Of a stretch of 64,000 nt of DNA, positions 12,932 to 25,626 are shown piece by piece (position 1 is the first letter of the stretch; each line of letters starts with the position of its first letter). Made by a program: the position numbers and the translations under genes. Source of the DNA: Paramecium octaurelia (lineage: Eukaryota > Ciliophora > Oligohymenophorea > Peniculida > Parameciidae); contig CAJJDP010000051.1 of NCBI GenBank assembly GCA_905182995.1, forward strand, positions 480,286-544,285. Direction: 5' to 3'. The notes beneath the pieces were generated by a model. It was not told the DNA's origin and did not search any database. It saw only the letters and a program-made list of their open reading frames with translations.

Positions 12932-13686
12932 ATGGCAGATTTTAATCCTCAAGAAAGAGTCAAGAAAATGGTCAATGCCATCAAAGCAGAGGTGAATGTT
13001 ATTACAATCCAATTAGGCTACAGAGAAGGCTGAATAAATTAAAGATAATGCTGCTCAATAATTCAGAATTGAAAAAAATAAGCTTCTTAATTAATAGAAA
13101 GAAAGGATCATTGAGGAGTATAAAAGGAAAATAGAGTCATATACAATCGAAAAAAGAATGTAATATTATTTGAGTAGTGTTTTTAGTCAGCGATCATCAA
13201 AGATCAATTAATCAAGATTATCGAAGATGCAAGCTCGCTTTGAGTTGATTCAAAGGCTCAAGGAAGAAGTTCGTTAGAAAATGTCCTAATTGATCTAAGA
13301 TCAAAGTGTATATAAGGAACTATTGAAAAATTTGATTGTGTAAGGCATGATTAAATTATTGGAACCTCGTATTGAATTAACATGTTTGGAATAGGATGTG
13401 CCATTGGTGAGATCAATTTTGGGAGTGTGTCAAGAGGAATTTCAATAGATTATCAAAAAAGAGACTACTAAAGACTTCAAAACAACACTAAGCATCAACC
13501 AAAGCTAATATTTAACAGAGAAAAGTGGGAAACCAATGTATAAATAAGATTGATTGTAGTTTGGGAGGAGTTGTGCTTAGTTGTGCTAATAGTCGAATAG
13601 TATGCTCAAATACACTTGATGATAGATTGGAACTCTCATTGTAGGAGTTCTTGCCAGATATTAGAAATGGTTTATTTAGAAAATGA
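12932..13686 (+). CDS. VMA4: V-type proton ATPase subunit E
   Basis: The spliced product is 235 residues; the family is usually about 226-233. Subunit E is the peripheral-stalk subunit of the V1 sector, holding the catalytic head static against the membrane sector on acidifying organelles. The N-terminal half is a long charged helix (MADFNPQERVKKMVNAIKAE then ATEKAEQIKDNAAQQFRIEK). The C-terminal globular part has LEQDVPLVRSILGVCQEE and then GGVVLSCANSRIVCSNTLDD with RLELSLQEFLPDIRNGLFRK, matching the conserved GGV...NTL..RL....P.IR..LF end. Introns are 12992-13016 (25 nt) and 13538-13559 (22 nt), both ending TAG. The second is fixed by the conserved ILGGVV junction. Confidence 0.96.
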
Positions 13687-13734
13687 TTGCAGAGTATGTA
13701 TAAAATATAAAAGTCAAATAAAAATCAATAAATA

Positions 13735-15498
13735 TCAATAGGGCAAGTAGTAGCAAGAATCAACAAACATTTCACAGTAATTTAATCTAATCAACTGTTA
13801 CTGTAGTTCTGAATGCAATTATGATAGATTGTTTTGGGGGTTGCATTTGAAATTCCTAAGTTTTTCAAGTATTTCTTTGTTTCTATTTATTATGTCGTTG
13901 TTCAAAATCTCCATTTGCTTTATATTCTCAATCTTGTTTGATGATTTATCATTGCTTTCTTTTTTTTTAAATTTGATTTCGTCACATTTATCTTGATTAA
14001 GTTTTAAAGTGTCAATAAAATAAACTGATTATAACAATCGTTGTTTTAATTATCTAAAATATGACGATTGATTGATGCATCTAACTTTATTTTGACTCTT
14101 GCTAAGAAACTAGGCAAAGTTACTTTCGCTTTACAAAGCAAGAGTGAATTATTCAATAAAATAATTAATCTATGAAAATCCTTTACTTTGCTCTTCATTT
14201 TTGAATAAATTTTGCATTTACAAACTTGGTAAAGCTAACAGTCTATATTAATTTGGGTGGATTGATTTAGTGAAAGGAATGAAGAATCGTTATCCATAGT
14301 AATCATAATAAGGAATTTTGGTATGATTCGGTATAAAGAATTCCTATTAATTGAGTAATTAGAAAGGTTGAATAAATATTAATAATTGAGGATTCTTAAT
14401 TTTAAAGTTGGTTAAGACTGTAGTAATGTCGATTACAAATGTGTCTATTTTGTAATCAGATATTGAAAAAGCACCATTAATTTTTAGTTTTTTTTCATTG
14501 ATAAGATCTTTGAGAAGTGATGAATAATTGAGTGTATAAATGCCTATCTGATAAACTCTAGATATAGAATTAAAAAGTTCTTTGATGTTTTTGTGTACAT
14601 AAAAGGATGAAGTGGATGTAGCTCTTTAAAAATAATGATCCCTCAATATTAAATATTCTTCATATTATTTGCTTCCGACAAAATCAGGTTATAACCCAAA
14701 AAAACTAGATTCATCATAGCCTAACACATTTTCAAATTGAATCATCACCAAATTGTTGATAGTATTTGGACAAGGTTTTATTAATAGGGATTCTAGTTTC
14801 ATACCTTCTAATTTTTCATCAACAACATTATAAATTGTTTTTTTTAAGGAGATTGTAGAGTTTGTGTTATTCAATGTCGATCTTCTTATTGTCAGTTATT
14901 ATTTAAGTTCTTTGTAAGGTGTTACTACTTATTCTGTATTTGAAATTTGCTTATGCTTTTATCTAAGTTATTCTGAACATTGATCTTTCTTTGTAGTTTT
15001 TGGACTCATTGAAGAATATCCAAATTCCTTTTTTGAATCCAAAATATAAGACTTTTCAAATGAATTTGTAGTGTTATCAAAATTTTTGAGAAGCGATCCC
15101 TTATAAAGTCGACCTGGAATTTTGCGAACATCATAATTATGCCCTTTAGAATGTTATGGCGATGGAGTGGTGATATTATTTTTCAATTTCTTGACAAATC
15201 TATCTGTCTTTGTCTATCTATTTGGGATATTTTCAAAACAATTACTAGCATTTAAAATAGATTCTGCCAATCGAGTGAATGATTATTTCATACCTTTTTG
15301 CTTAGCTGAATGAGGCTGGATTTCCTTAGATTCCAAATTCATTGTCCTTTGTTTAATAAAGGATTTGTAATCCTTCTTCCAATATCCCATGATGAGTTTT
15401 CTAGGTGAATAGGAACTATTATTTCTAGTAGTTTCTGGTTTAGTGATTTGAGTCACATAGTAATCATTTGAGTAATAATACTCAACTGGGTTGTACAT
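13735..15498 (-). CDS. FCP1/NIF-like protein with degenerate catalytic motif (probable pseudophosphatase)
   Basis: A single intronless frame of 587 residues runs from the ATG at 15498 to TGA at 13735-13737. Residues 1-210 are Ser/Thr/Lys-rich and probably disordered. From about 230 the chain resembles an FCP1-homology (HAD) domain: NNLVMIQFENVLGY sits where active family members have the LDLDETL block, and FYVHKNIKELFNSISRVYQI with GIYTLN resembles the next block. The DxDxT nucleophile is absent, so phosphatase activity is unlikely if the assignment holds. The C-terminal 150 residues are lysine-rich coiled coil. An ATG at 15528 is an alternative start but would overlap the upstream gene's stop. 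The domain call rests on pattern only. Confidence 0.6.
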
Positions 15499-15524
15499 AA
15501 TTATATTATTATTATATGATTATT

Positions 15525-18500
15525 TCATTATTACATTTGCTGAATTCCTAATACATGAAATTCTATAGCCTCTTTGAGTTTTGCATATTTATCTATTAGA
15601 TCATCTGGTATCAGAGTGAGCATTCTCATTTATTATTGAATTCCAGCTTGAACTTTAGCTAGATAAGAGATCCACAAAAATAAAAATATCAAAATTAAAA
15701 ACCCAACAAACCCAACGAAGTTATAGATCTATATTGAATCACGAATATCCAAGAAACTAATATAAACTAAAATTCCTTACTCATAAAAGCAACTTTAGAA
15801 AATGTTGTTATTTTCCCAAAAGGTAGGCAAAATGTATTTACGCAATAGCTCTTGTATTTAGAATTAATTCAAACTGTCTTGCAAATTTGAAAACCTTGCC
15901 AGCAGTTCATTGTTTCTCAAAGCAACTAAAAAAATGGCATCTCTTAACCCTTTCGTAAGGATTCCTTCTTTTACTGTATTGCATTCTAGATCTAATTCTG
16001 ATGAGGAGAAGGTATAATTCGTAAAATTATCAACTGTATCCACAAAAATGAAGGATTGTGTAATCAATTAGAGTGTTTTGATCCATGTAATATGCTCACA
16101 GACATTCAAGAAATTAACATTGTTGAAGAAGGCAAAGTAATCATCAAATGAAGAGGGATAGGTGTTAATTAAAGTCTTGAATAGATCCTGTTCATTTGAA
16201 TACACCTTCTCATTATAATATTTGTTAAGGTCATTTTCCATGTAAACTCTGGGTTAGCCATTATTAACTAGAGATTCCAAGGTGAACAGTATATTAAATT
16301 TAATAATGCTTGCTCGTCGAGAGATGTACAGGTAATGATCCATTATTAATTTTGCATCGCTGATTGATTGATCTTCTAAGACGTACATAACAATATATTC
16401 AATCATCAAGAGTGAACCAATACAGATGAATGAAAATATTAATAGATAATGATTACCTCCTTGACTTTCATAGATTCTTTGATGTTTTTCCTTTGATGAA
16501 TCAAAGAGGGATTTCCTCTACTCCTTTTCCACTTTTATTTTCGGACTTTCGATCACATCTTGACTTTGATCTTAATTCAAAGAGCTTTCAACTTAATTTT
16601 GTTATTGAGGCTAATCAACCTAATAAATTTCATCAGAACTCTTAAATTTTGTGATGTGATCTTGAATAAATGTATCTCCTTGATCAATTAAATTCTTGAT
16701 GTCATCATTTGAGATCATGCCAAAATAACTGATTAATCGTTTTCGTTCATTGAAGATGCTCATGAAAATAGGCACATAAATGACTTCACAAATAACTATG
16801 ATAACTAAGGCTGTGATTAGAATAATGACAGCATTGATAGTTTGGGAATCTACTTGTTCAAAATAAAAATCATAAAATTTATCTGCTATTCTTTCAGATC
16901 CATTTCTGAGAACATCTAAACCATTCTCCACTACATAAAACAAATTCTTAGCAACACTACTAGAATTAGTGGAATCATTAAATTATGAGAGAGTGGCCTT
17001 TTTGAAAGAAGAAGCAGATGTAATATAAGCAAAGATAGCATCGTTAAATATGTTACCATATAATTTTGTTTCATTATTTGAAAGCAGAAACACTACATCA
17101 TATTAATCATCGTCCATTTGTTAGCCACTTCGGCTTTCTACTTTAATTCTAAACTCAATCATATCGAATTATATCACTTATAACTTATCAACTAACACAC
17201 TTATATTCGCTTTAAATGCGCCATCTAAAGATGAATCAAAATATCCAAAGGATGTTAAGTGTAAATACCGACTGTATAAATTAATGTCTGCCATTAATGA
17301 ATGTCTCCGATGTGCTTAACGAATGGCACTTACACCCTCATCCACTAAAACTGATTATTGCAAAGACAACACCAATTTACTTATAGACAAGGCCAAAGTT
17401 GATAGGAATAAAATTAAAGACAAATATCTAAGATAAATGATCTACTTCGGAGTTTTGGATTACTCTAAAGCACTTCTAATATCTTTAGTCTACTTATTTT
17501 CTTCTTGATCGTCCTCAATTGAAGATTGATGATTCTTTTATTAGTCTTCTTCTTCTTCAATTGATTTTTATTAGACTATCATATTTTTGGTCTCATCCAA
17601 TCTCTGTTTTATCGATGATTTTCCATAGTTGATCTTCTCCTAATCAATGTCCTCTCGAATCACTATTATATGATATATACTCCCTCCTGCTGGTTGACCA
17701 TCATCTGCCAATGGGAATCTCTCTTCTATTAATTCTAACTTAACCTTCTTGTAATCATAGCTCGTATAAATATTCTCTTATTCTATGGCAGAGGTTCCCA
17801 ACTTCTTATTCTCTTGATCATGGTTGATTTACACCAGAGTATCATTAATTTGTTTAATATTTATAGTGGTTTCAACAGAATATATATCACCCTCTTACTT
17901 ATACAACAAGGTTTTTAATGGTTATTCGTTTTAATTTAGAGGGTTATTTATAATATCACCCAATTCTTTAAACACTGCTCCAAATGAGAATTTAGATTAT
18001 TCTTAAGCACTTGTGATTGCAATATTCTAAATTTTTATACCTAGTTCTTTGATTGATTCACTAAAATTCAAAATTTGCTATGAAATTGCATCATATATCA
18101 TATAATGAGTTCCAGGCAATTTCTCTAATGGCTTTAAAAATCCAACTAAAAGTATACCTTTATCTAAATTTGGTAATACTTTGACCATCAATTTGCAAGG
18201 CACCAAAAATGATTGACTATTCTAGGCAAGTACAAATCGTTCCATTCCTATGATATTGGAATTGTTTGTTTTCATATAATTCTCCACTAACTAATTATGT
18301 TGATCCCCTATGATTTTGGGCATAATCTTGCTTACATTCGACTCAAATAAATCTGAAGCAGGATAACCCAAAGACTTTTAGATCTCATTATTACAACTGG
18401 CCACTATTCCTATACTACCCACATTTCCACTCATTGTTATGATTATCGTCTCCTGCGATTCAGTTATCCTGGACTCTTATCCTACTCCTTGCCTTCTTTA

Positions 18501-20360
18501 AAATATAGCTTTCTTAATTTAACTAATCTGTTAAGATAATTGCTCATGCTATTCCTTATCATGAACTACCTATTGCAAATAAGCATTGTAAAATTCTAAT
18601 AAATTTAAATTGTTATTGTTGATCTCCACCAGTTCCTGATATGCTTCATCGCAGAGATCAATCTATTGCAATACTTTCATTCCAATATTCTATAACTTTA
18701 GTATATTTGGATAATCCTCTTACAGTTCTCTCCAAAATTCTAAGTGTGACTCTGCACTCTTTTATATCATACTAGTTAGAACCACCAATTGATTTTAGAA
18801 GAAGACTATTGAATTAACATCAATATCTTGAGCTTTCTCAGAGTCCTCTTGCATTTCATATTCTATATGTTATTTGAAACGGAATAAACAAAATTCATCT
18901 CTTAAAGTATGATTCTTTGTATCTTCAGCCTTCATCATATAATGTAGAGCATTGTATTTGTTTTTTAATTCGTCATTGCATAAATAAGCATAAAAGATTT
19001 TGAATCGAGCATTCTCCTTAAATTTTTCATCAGCCATGATGTCATCCAAAATGGATACCAAAAACTTCATCCAATTCTAATTCTCTTGATTAACCTCCTC
19101 CTTCTTGTGGTCTTATGAAATTAATGATTTGCATGCACACCCTGTTTTTGTACAAGATACATAATGTAATTTTAATACTCCCATCAACTTTATTTTAGTG
19201 TCTGGAGATTACCGATCCAAAATCAATTATAAAAGAGTGTTCAAATAGTTATCTGCCTCTTCCTCATTTTTCAGGTTTTTAATTGAAAATGTCATCGATT
19301 CTTTTAGAATAGTCTTGAAAGCATACAATCCTCCAAATACTACACATGGTATCAAAACAAATAAGTATAATAAACCCATACCATCAGGTGATCCAGTATC
19401 CAAGAAGTCAGTAATTATCACACAGATATTGATCCATAAAACTATTATTTCTAGTGTGATTTTGTAGAAATGTCTAATTATCAAATTATTCATAAATACA
19501 TGAAATTATTGTATCCTTTCGGGTAATTGTACCTAGAGAATAGGAGGATGAGATCCCCAACTCCAAATAACACAACCATTTCACTGTTGTAAGTACCTGG
19601 AGCATTAAAAATTATTAGAAAAGGAATTACGAATTTAAAAAGCATCCTAGCATATTCAGCATCAGATTAATAGCCATTGAAAGGGAATTTTGATTTTGGA
19701 CTTTTATCAATAAAATCTATACTTCAAATCAAAATACAACAATGTTGTGGAAAAATGAAAAAATATTAGTAACACCACTCCAATTATGGCCACGATCATA
19801 TGTAAAATGTGAATGCCTTCATAGCAACCCAAATCAGCCCCGGCAGCTGAATCTGATCTGCAATAGATAGTAGCCAAAAAGATGTTATAAAAAGGTAGTG
19901 CCAATATAGTATTCAAAATAATAAGTAACAAGGACAACAATTTGAAATTAAAAACAAGCAATCCAGATTGTTGTTCTTGATATTTTAATTGGCTTAATGA
20001 ATATTAACTAATGAAGAATATCAAACCTATAATCACCATTACTCCAAAAGAAATGTATAATAAAATTATGAATATGGTTACGCCTTAATCTATAAGATAA
20101 TTGAATTGAAAGTAACGGAGAATGATCCTGAAATAATTCAGTCCTTAATTATCCCATAAAAAATCTATAACTGGATGAATGGGATAGTACATTAGTTACA
20201 GATTTTCAATGCTTAGCAGCACACAATAAATGAAAGTATTGCAGAGATTATTCTGTATGATATTATGCATAGCGTTAAATAGTGATATTTTGAACTTGTA
20301 TTCCATTTCTTACGAAGTTCCTTTTTCTAATTAAGACTTCTTATGATTCATAATCGACAT
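15525..20360 (-). CDS. Polytopic PAS-domain membrane protein (ciliate family), 1,595 residues
   Basis: Three exons, with introns at 19701-19722 (22 nt, ends AAG) and 19474-19499 (26 nt, ends TAG). The first intron restores a DLNPKSKFPF motif that I recall as typical of this ciliate family. The N-terminal 350 residues hold about seven hydrophobic segments. A helical region follows, then a PAS-like fold at about 625-745 (GNVGSIGIVASCNNEIQKSL). More membrane segments lie near residues 958, 1161, 1298 and 1541. Such proteins are presumed sensors; no ligand or output domain is visible. An ATG at 20411 is possible but would overlap the divergent lyase gene, so 20360 is preferred. A paralogue lies at 28174-33894. 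Confidence 0.8.
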
Positions 20361-20371
20361 TTTTTAATTAT
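20361..20371. promoter_or_regulatory. 11-bp divergent spacer between two start codons
   Basis: Only 11 bases of A and T separate the proposed ATG of the PAS membrane protein (minus strand, 20360) and of sphingosine-1-phosphate lyase (plus strand, 20372). Any promoter elements must overlap the two coding regions. No specific motif is recognised. Confidence 0.4.
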
Positions 20372-22078
20372 ATGTATTAAACAATAGATTTTCTAAAGCA
20401 GGTCTATTCATCACTCAAAAACTCAATTAAGTGGTAAACCCAGCTGGATGAATTCGATATAGTCATATTTGGGTTCTTGATTACATTTATTTTGCATTTC
20501 ATCCTAAATCGCATCAGATTGCCAAGTAGAGACTACAATCAAAGTAAAATATCATTCTAATTGAGGCTATTGGTCATTTGTTAAATCGTAGGTATTTATG
20601 GGCTTAATAAATTATTGCCCTGGAGTCTCATCATTTTTGGAAAAAAAGAAAGAAGAAGCACTCAAATCTTTTGCACACTCTCTTGATAAACACACCACCA
20701 ATAAAACATTTAAGATACCAGAAAATGGTATGGGTTATGATAAAATAAATGAAAGGTTGAAAAGTTGGATTGAACGTGATAGTAAGAATTATTACAGTGG
20801 TAAAATATCTGGCTCACTTTATGTCCACAATGATCACAAATTTATTGAAGAATGTTAAGAATTTACTAAGAATTTTATCTATTCCAACCCTATGCATGCT
20901 GATTTATGGCCAGCTTCAAGACAATTGGAAGCAGAAGTAATAAAGATGACAGGAGAATTATTCGGTTAGGAAAAGGAGAGCATTGGAATGTTAACTACAG
21001 GTGGCACTGAATCAATATTGTTAGCCATTCTTGCCTATCGCAATTGGGCAGAAACAGAAAAAGGCATCACTTAACCCAATATGTAATTTTATTAGTTATT
21101 TAAGTGTGATTCCAGAAACAGCTCATGCAGCATTTTATAAAGCAGCAGAGTACTTTAAGATTTAAGTGAGAACAGCTAAAGTTAATTAAAAAACATTTAG
21201 TGTTGATCTTAAGGATCTTAAATCCCATATAAATTCTAATACAATATGTATTGTAGGATCAATGCCCAACTTCCCATATGGAACATAAGACCCAATTGAA
21301 GAATTAGCAGCTATTGCTAAGAAAAAGAAGATAGGTTTTCACGTCGATGCTTGTTTGGGTGGATTCATTGTTGCATTCGCCAAAGAAATGAATTACGGAA
21401 AGTTTGATTTTACTTTAGATGGTGTTACCAGTATTTCTTGCGATCAACACAAACATGGATTGGCACCAAAAGGTGTTTCAACAGTTTTATTTAAAACTCG
21501 TTAATTGAGACAGTATGCATTCTTTTCGACAGCCACATGGTCAGGTGGTGCTTATGCAGTGCCAACTACTTAAGGTTCTAAAACAGGAATTGGGGCTGCT
21601 GGAGCCTGGTTCACTATGTTGGCTATAGGTAGAAAGAAATATGCTGAATTGAGTAAATAAATTATCAATGCCACAATTTAATTGGCCAAATAAATCAATG
21701 AAATACCAGAATTAGAAGTTTGTGGTCAACCAAAAGTCAATTGTGTTTGTTTTAAAAGCAAAGGAAACATTAATGTCTATTCAATACATCAAATCCTCAC
21801 TTCCAAAGGGTGGAACCTCAATACAACTCAAAATCCAAATGGAATACACATTAGCGTTACACAATAGAATCTTCAAAATCTAAAGCAGTTTGTTTAAGAA
21901 ATTAAAGAAGCAATTTAAGAAGTAAATTTATTCTTAATTTTAGATCAAAGCTAATCCATCAAAATACAGAAAAGGAGGTGATATGGGTGCATTGTATGGA
22001 ACAACACAAAAAATACCTGACTCTAAGTTTGCAGGAAATGCCCTTAAATTGTATTTGGACTCCGTACTCAAATTATGA
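20372..22078 (+). CDS. SGPL1: Sphingosine-1-phosphate lyase
   Basis: This PLP enzyme of the ER membrane cleaves sphingosine 1-phosphate to hexadecenal and phosphoethanolamine, the exit step of sphingolipid breakdown. The product is 546 residues (human about 568). A membrane anchor lies near residues 30-47 (FDIVIFGFLITFILHF). Family blocks follow: NPMHADLWPASRQLEAEV, TTGGTESILLAILAYR, PETAHAAFYKAAEYF, HVDACLGGF, the PLP-lysine block CDQHKHGLAPKGV, GWNLNTTQNPNGIH and GALYGTTQ near the end. Introns are 20544-20565 (22 nt, ends GAG), 21083-21104 (22 nt, ends AAG) and 21922-21943 (22 nt, ends TAG). The second is fixed by the conserved NIVIPETAH junction; the first is less certain. Confidence 0.96.
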
Positions 22079-22278
22079 GAGAGTAGATCTGAGTTTAATA
22101 AAAATATATGCAAAAAGAACACAATATATTTAATATTATGCGGTAATATAAATAAAGAATAAATCATAAATTATTAATACTCATTGATTTTACGTGAACA
22201 AAGCTCTGTCAGCTTACAACTTTTAAAATTAATCTTCAGGAATTAAATTAATGGCATTTGTTACGCTGAAAAAGCTTT

Positions 22279-24008
22279 TCAATAGCTCTGGAGTGAATTT
22301 CTGGTTTCTTCATTTAAATTTTAGTATTACCTATAAACATATGGAATATGTTGAATTCCTTTTTTACAGACCATAAACACTGGTGTGTATGGGAAATCTT
22401 GGATACATGATGGTTTATTGTGATCATTGTTCATTCTTCCAAAAATCATAGTAGGATTTTCTTATTTGTATGATTCCAATGCTAAATTTTCATAATATTA
22501 ACCATATTCTCCGCATGCATGACAATTCTTTGAATATTAAAATATTGCAAAATCTTTCTTGCTTTCCATCACTTCTTTTTAAAATGTCTTACCCACTAAT
22601 TTTAAGGAATACTTTTTGTATTTAGGCTATTCTTGAGTTTAAAAATATTCACTTGCATGTCCATTTTTTACAGCCATAAAAAATGAAATCAAAGAATCCT
22701 TGCTTACCTATATTTATTCATCTAATCTATAGATATAACTATGAGCCTATCCAAACTCATTGAATACACTTAACTTCTACATGACATTGATATCAGTTTC
22801 TTGATGTTGTCTCAAACGATCCCCATATTTTTGATCATCCCTTATATATACTTAATAACCCAAATGATTATCTTTTGGAGTCTTATTCAAATAGACAAAC
22901 TCAGTCTTTTACAATAATTCAGGGTTTGTTTCCTTTAAATGTTTTTTCAATTCTCCAAAAGCCTTTACTAATCTAGTTTCCTCATGTTTTGGTATCTTAT
23001 TCAAATCCAATTCTAGCACAATTGAATACTTGGTAAAAGACTTACCAAAGCTTCTGTTTGAAAACACATTTACATCATTATATGCCGATGTCAAGTCTTC
23101 CATTACATTGTCCACCGATTTGCCTCCTAAAGTGCCTGCTGGTGTAATTAGCAACTTTTTATTGTTTATAGTTATTGAAGATTAGAAGTTATTTAATTTA
23201 CTGCTCTTCTATAAGAAAAACAATTGCCCATTTTAAATGTTCTCGACACCCAATTTCTCAGCAACAGCTTTGTCAATCAGAATCCAATGCAATTTTTCAT
23301 TCTTTTGATAGTTATCATTTTATTGCATAATGCAAAACCTTGTCTAAACATTCTTGTATTATGGTGATGATTTGTCAGCATAAACCAAAACTGCAGTTTC
23401 TGTGGATGGTAGATATGACAGAATTTACTCAAATTCATTTAACTTTTTTTGGGTTAACTTATTGATCTTCTTAAAATAATTGATCAGAAGAATTCTGTTC
23501 TCAAAATAATCATTTGCATTGAAGTTATATATCCTTTAAATATATTTATTCTTCAAAAGCATAATAGTATCCTATTCAATTGTAATTTTGTACTTTTACT
23601 CGAAGTCCCTTACCAATTTTTCTGTGATCGGTTCATTCAAAGTCAATACTTTTAGGGGTCTCTTTGACCTTACTCTTTACACTTTCACCACTTGATCAAC
23701 CACTTGAAGCAATTCATCCAAAAAATGCTCTACAAATCTATCTGGATCCACTACGATGACTATATCGTGAGTCTTAATTAACACTACGAATTTACTTCAT
23801 GAATTTATTCATAAATTTAATCAGAGAATTTTTCGTATTTATTGAAACCATTGTTTGATCCTTCTGGATTGGGTACGGTAGATGCATTGACTTTCTTGGG
23901 AAACAAAATTAAGTGAGAAGTTAATAATGATAGTGCCACAACTCTTGGAGTAGCAATTTTAGGTACCTATCTCAATAAGGGGATGCAAACTCGTCTGAAT
24001 AGGTTCAT
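22279..24008 (-). CDS. Probable mitochondrial thioredoxin-fold protein with CHAC motif
   Basis: The spliced product is 568 residues, with a 23-nt intron at 23773-23795 ending AAG. The N-terminus MNLFRRVCIPLLRQVPKIAT is rich in Arg and hydrophobics without acids and is followed by a hydrophobic stretch, as expected of a mitochondrial presequence plus membrane anchor. Near residue 483 is a thioredoxin-like block, FAILQYSKNCHACGEY, with a CxxC redox pair, and 50 residues later PYTPVFMVCKKG, where thioredoxins have a cis-proline strand. The middle 350 residues have no recognised domain. A role in disulfide chemistry or as a structural mitochondrial subunit is inferred. Confidence 0.75.
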
Positions 24009-24044
24009 TTTATTTTAATTTATGGTTATTTATATTTTTAATTT
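24009..24044. promoter_or_regulatory. 36-bp divergent spacer
   Basis: The whole distance between the start codons of the thioredoxin-fold gene (minus) and NHP2 (plus) is 36 AT-rich bases. If both starts are right, a very compact bidirectional promoter is implied. No motif recognised. Confidence 0.35.
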
Positions 24045-24505
24045 ATGACAGAAGCAGAATAAACATTTTACGTCTCTCCCATTGCCAATCCAATAGCCAA
24101 CAGCAAATTATAGAAAGGACTTCTTAGATTTATTGCCAGATGTAATGATGTATTGATGATTTAGAAATAACCATTAAACATATTAAAAGAGGAGTGAAGG
24201 AAGTCGGAAAGGCATTGAGAAAGAAGACCCCTGGAATTGTTGTCTTTGCTGCTGACATTAGTCCCGTAGATGTATTATCTCATTTACCACTGTAATGCGA
24301 GGAATTAGGAATTCCCTACATTTATGTGAGAAGCAGATTAGAATTAGGTAATCATAAATTTGTTATTCTTCTAGGGGCTGCTGCATAAACTAAAAAGCCA
24401 ACAAGTGTAGTCTTGGTCCAAGTACCAACTAAAGACGACGTGAAAGGATTAGAAAAATATCATGAATTATTTGACAAAGTCAAGGAAAGCAATCCCTTCA
24501 TTTGA
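24045..24505 (+). CDS. NHP2: H/ACA snoRNP protein NHP2
   Basis: The product is 136 residues, close to the family's 145-155. NHP2 belongs to the L7Ae group and binds H/ACA guide RNA in the nucleolus alongside the pseudouridine synthase. Family blocks are visible: IKRGVKEVGKALRKKTPGIV, VFAADISPVDVLSHLPLQCE, IPYIYVRSRLELGAAAQTKK and PTSVVLV. Introns are 24142-24164 (23 nt) and 24348-24374 (27 nt), both GTA...TAG; the second splits the conserved RLELG/AAA junction. Conservation around the RNA-binding loop makes the assignment safe against its relatives SNU13 and L7Ae. Confidence 0.95.
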
Positions 24506-24810
24506 TAATTTATTCATTTATCAATTATATTAATAAATAAGCCTATTCATTACTATGTCCTCCTTCCTGACCACTTTCCAGTCTGCTTCTAGTTAGTTTA
24601 GTTCTGAGTTAAAATATTATCATACATTTTTTTTACACTGTTGAGTTTGATTTTGACTGTAATATATAAACTAACAAATATAAACATATTTCATTAATAT
24701 ATTTAACATAATGATTAGACAGAGTGTCAATTGATTTAATAATAAATAAAATTTCATTTACTCTCTTTTTATTAATGCTAAACTAAAATTTTAATCTAAG
24801 TGATAAGCAG
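24506..24810. other. Intergenic, no gene seen
   Basis: About 300 AT-rich bases between NHP2 and the next plus-strand gene. No coding or structural feature recognised. Confidence 0.5.
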
Positions 24811-25626
24811 ATGGAAAAAACTTCATTAAATATACTCGAATAAACAGATGTCAAATCAAATTAGGATGGAATTCAACAACGAACAGATAGGTAAAAAAAG
24901 GAAGAGACCAAAAATTAGTTATTTGCATTTGGACATTAATAAGCATAAAGTGAATTAAAATAAGATGAATTTTAAAACCAAAATAAAGCTGAAAATGAAT
25001 ATATTAACATATCATAATACTTAGAATAATAATTAGAAAGGTACAAAATAATTGAAACCTAAATTACACATCAAAAAGACAAGGGAGTTGTCAAACGCAT
25101 TATGTCATCTATTGAAACTTAGTTGGATAAACTAAAATTTAATACTTTGGATCCAATCACTGTTAATAATAGTAAATTTGGAGAAATTAGTTTGATTGAA
25201 GAGTAGAATCAAACTGATGAGTCTTTCTATTCTAATTCTAAAATACAGGCTCATCTTAAAGAAATATATAAATTTTATTCAAAGATATCTTATGTTCGTG
25301 GCCCATCTGATGATTTCAATAGAATTAATCATGAATCAAATACAATGACAGAGGGCAAATTTATCATTTTCTGTAGACAGTTTGGATTGTTGGAAAGGAG
25401 GATTCATCACATTAAGACATAATCTAAAATAGATGAAACTAGCAAATTATCAAAAAATATTTTGCCTCCCAATTCTAATATTCTTATTAAAAACACGATT
25501 TACAACGATGATAATGCGAAGGCTAAGTATTTATCTTTCAAAGAATTAGTATTTAATTTAAATAATTCATTTAGAATAACTTATTCAGAAGAGTAAACAA
25601 AAATTAAAACGAAATTACTTACATGA
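24811..25626 (+). CDS. Gln/Asn-rich coiled protein, 271 residues
   Basis: An intronless frame starts MEKTSLNILEQTDVKSNQDG and ends KTKLLT before TGA at 25624-25626. Residues 1-75 are Gln/Lys/Asn rich. About 76-140 looks coiled (YLEQQLERYKIIETQITHQK). The second half has more order, with FNRINHESNTMTEGKFIIFC and FGLLERRIHHIKT. No known domain was recognised. The final TGA overlaps the ATG of the next gene by four bases. Confidence 0.65.

Noticed and set aside
19701-19722. Apparent frameshift in the PAS membrane gene (TTTT run followed by TGA)
   Set aside because: A 22-nt intron ending AAG removes it and restores DLNPKSKFPF, so no frameshift is needed.
20411-20411. Upstream ATG for the PAS membrane gene
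   Set aside because: It would overlap the well-supported start of the divergent S1P lyase gene by 40 bases; the ATG at 20360 is in the same frame.
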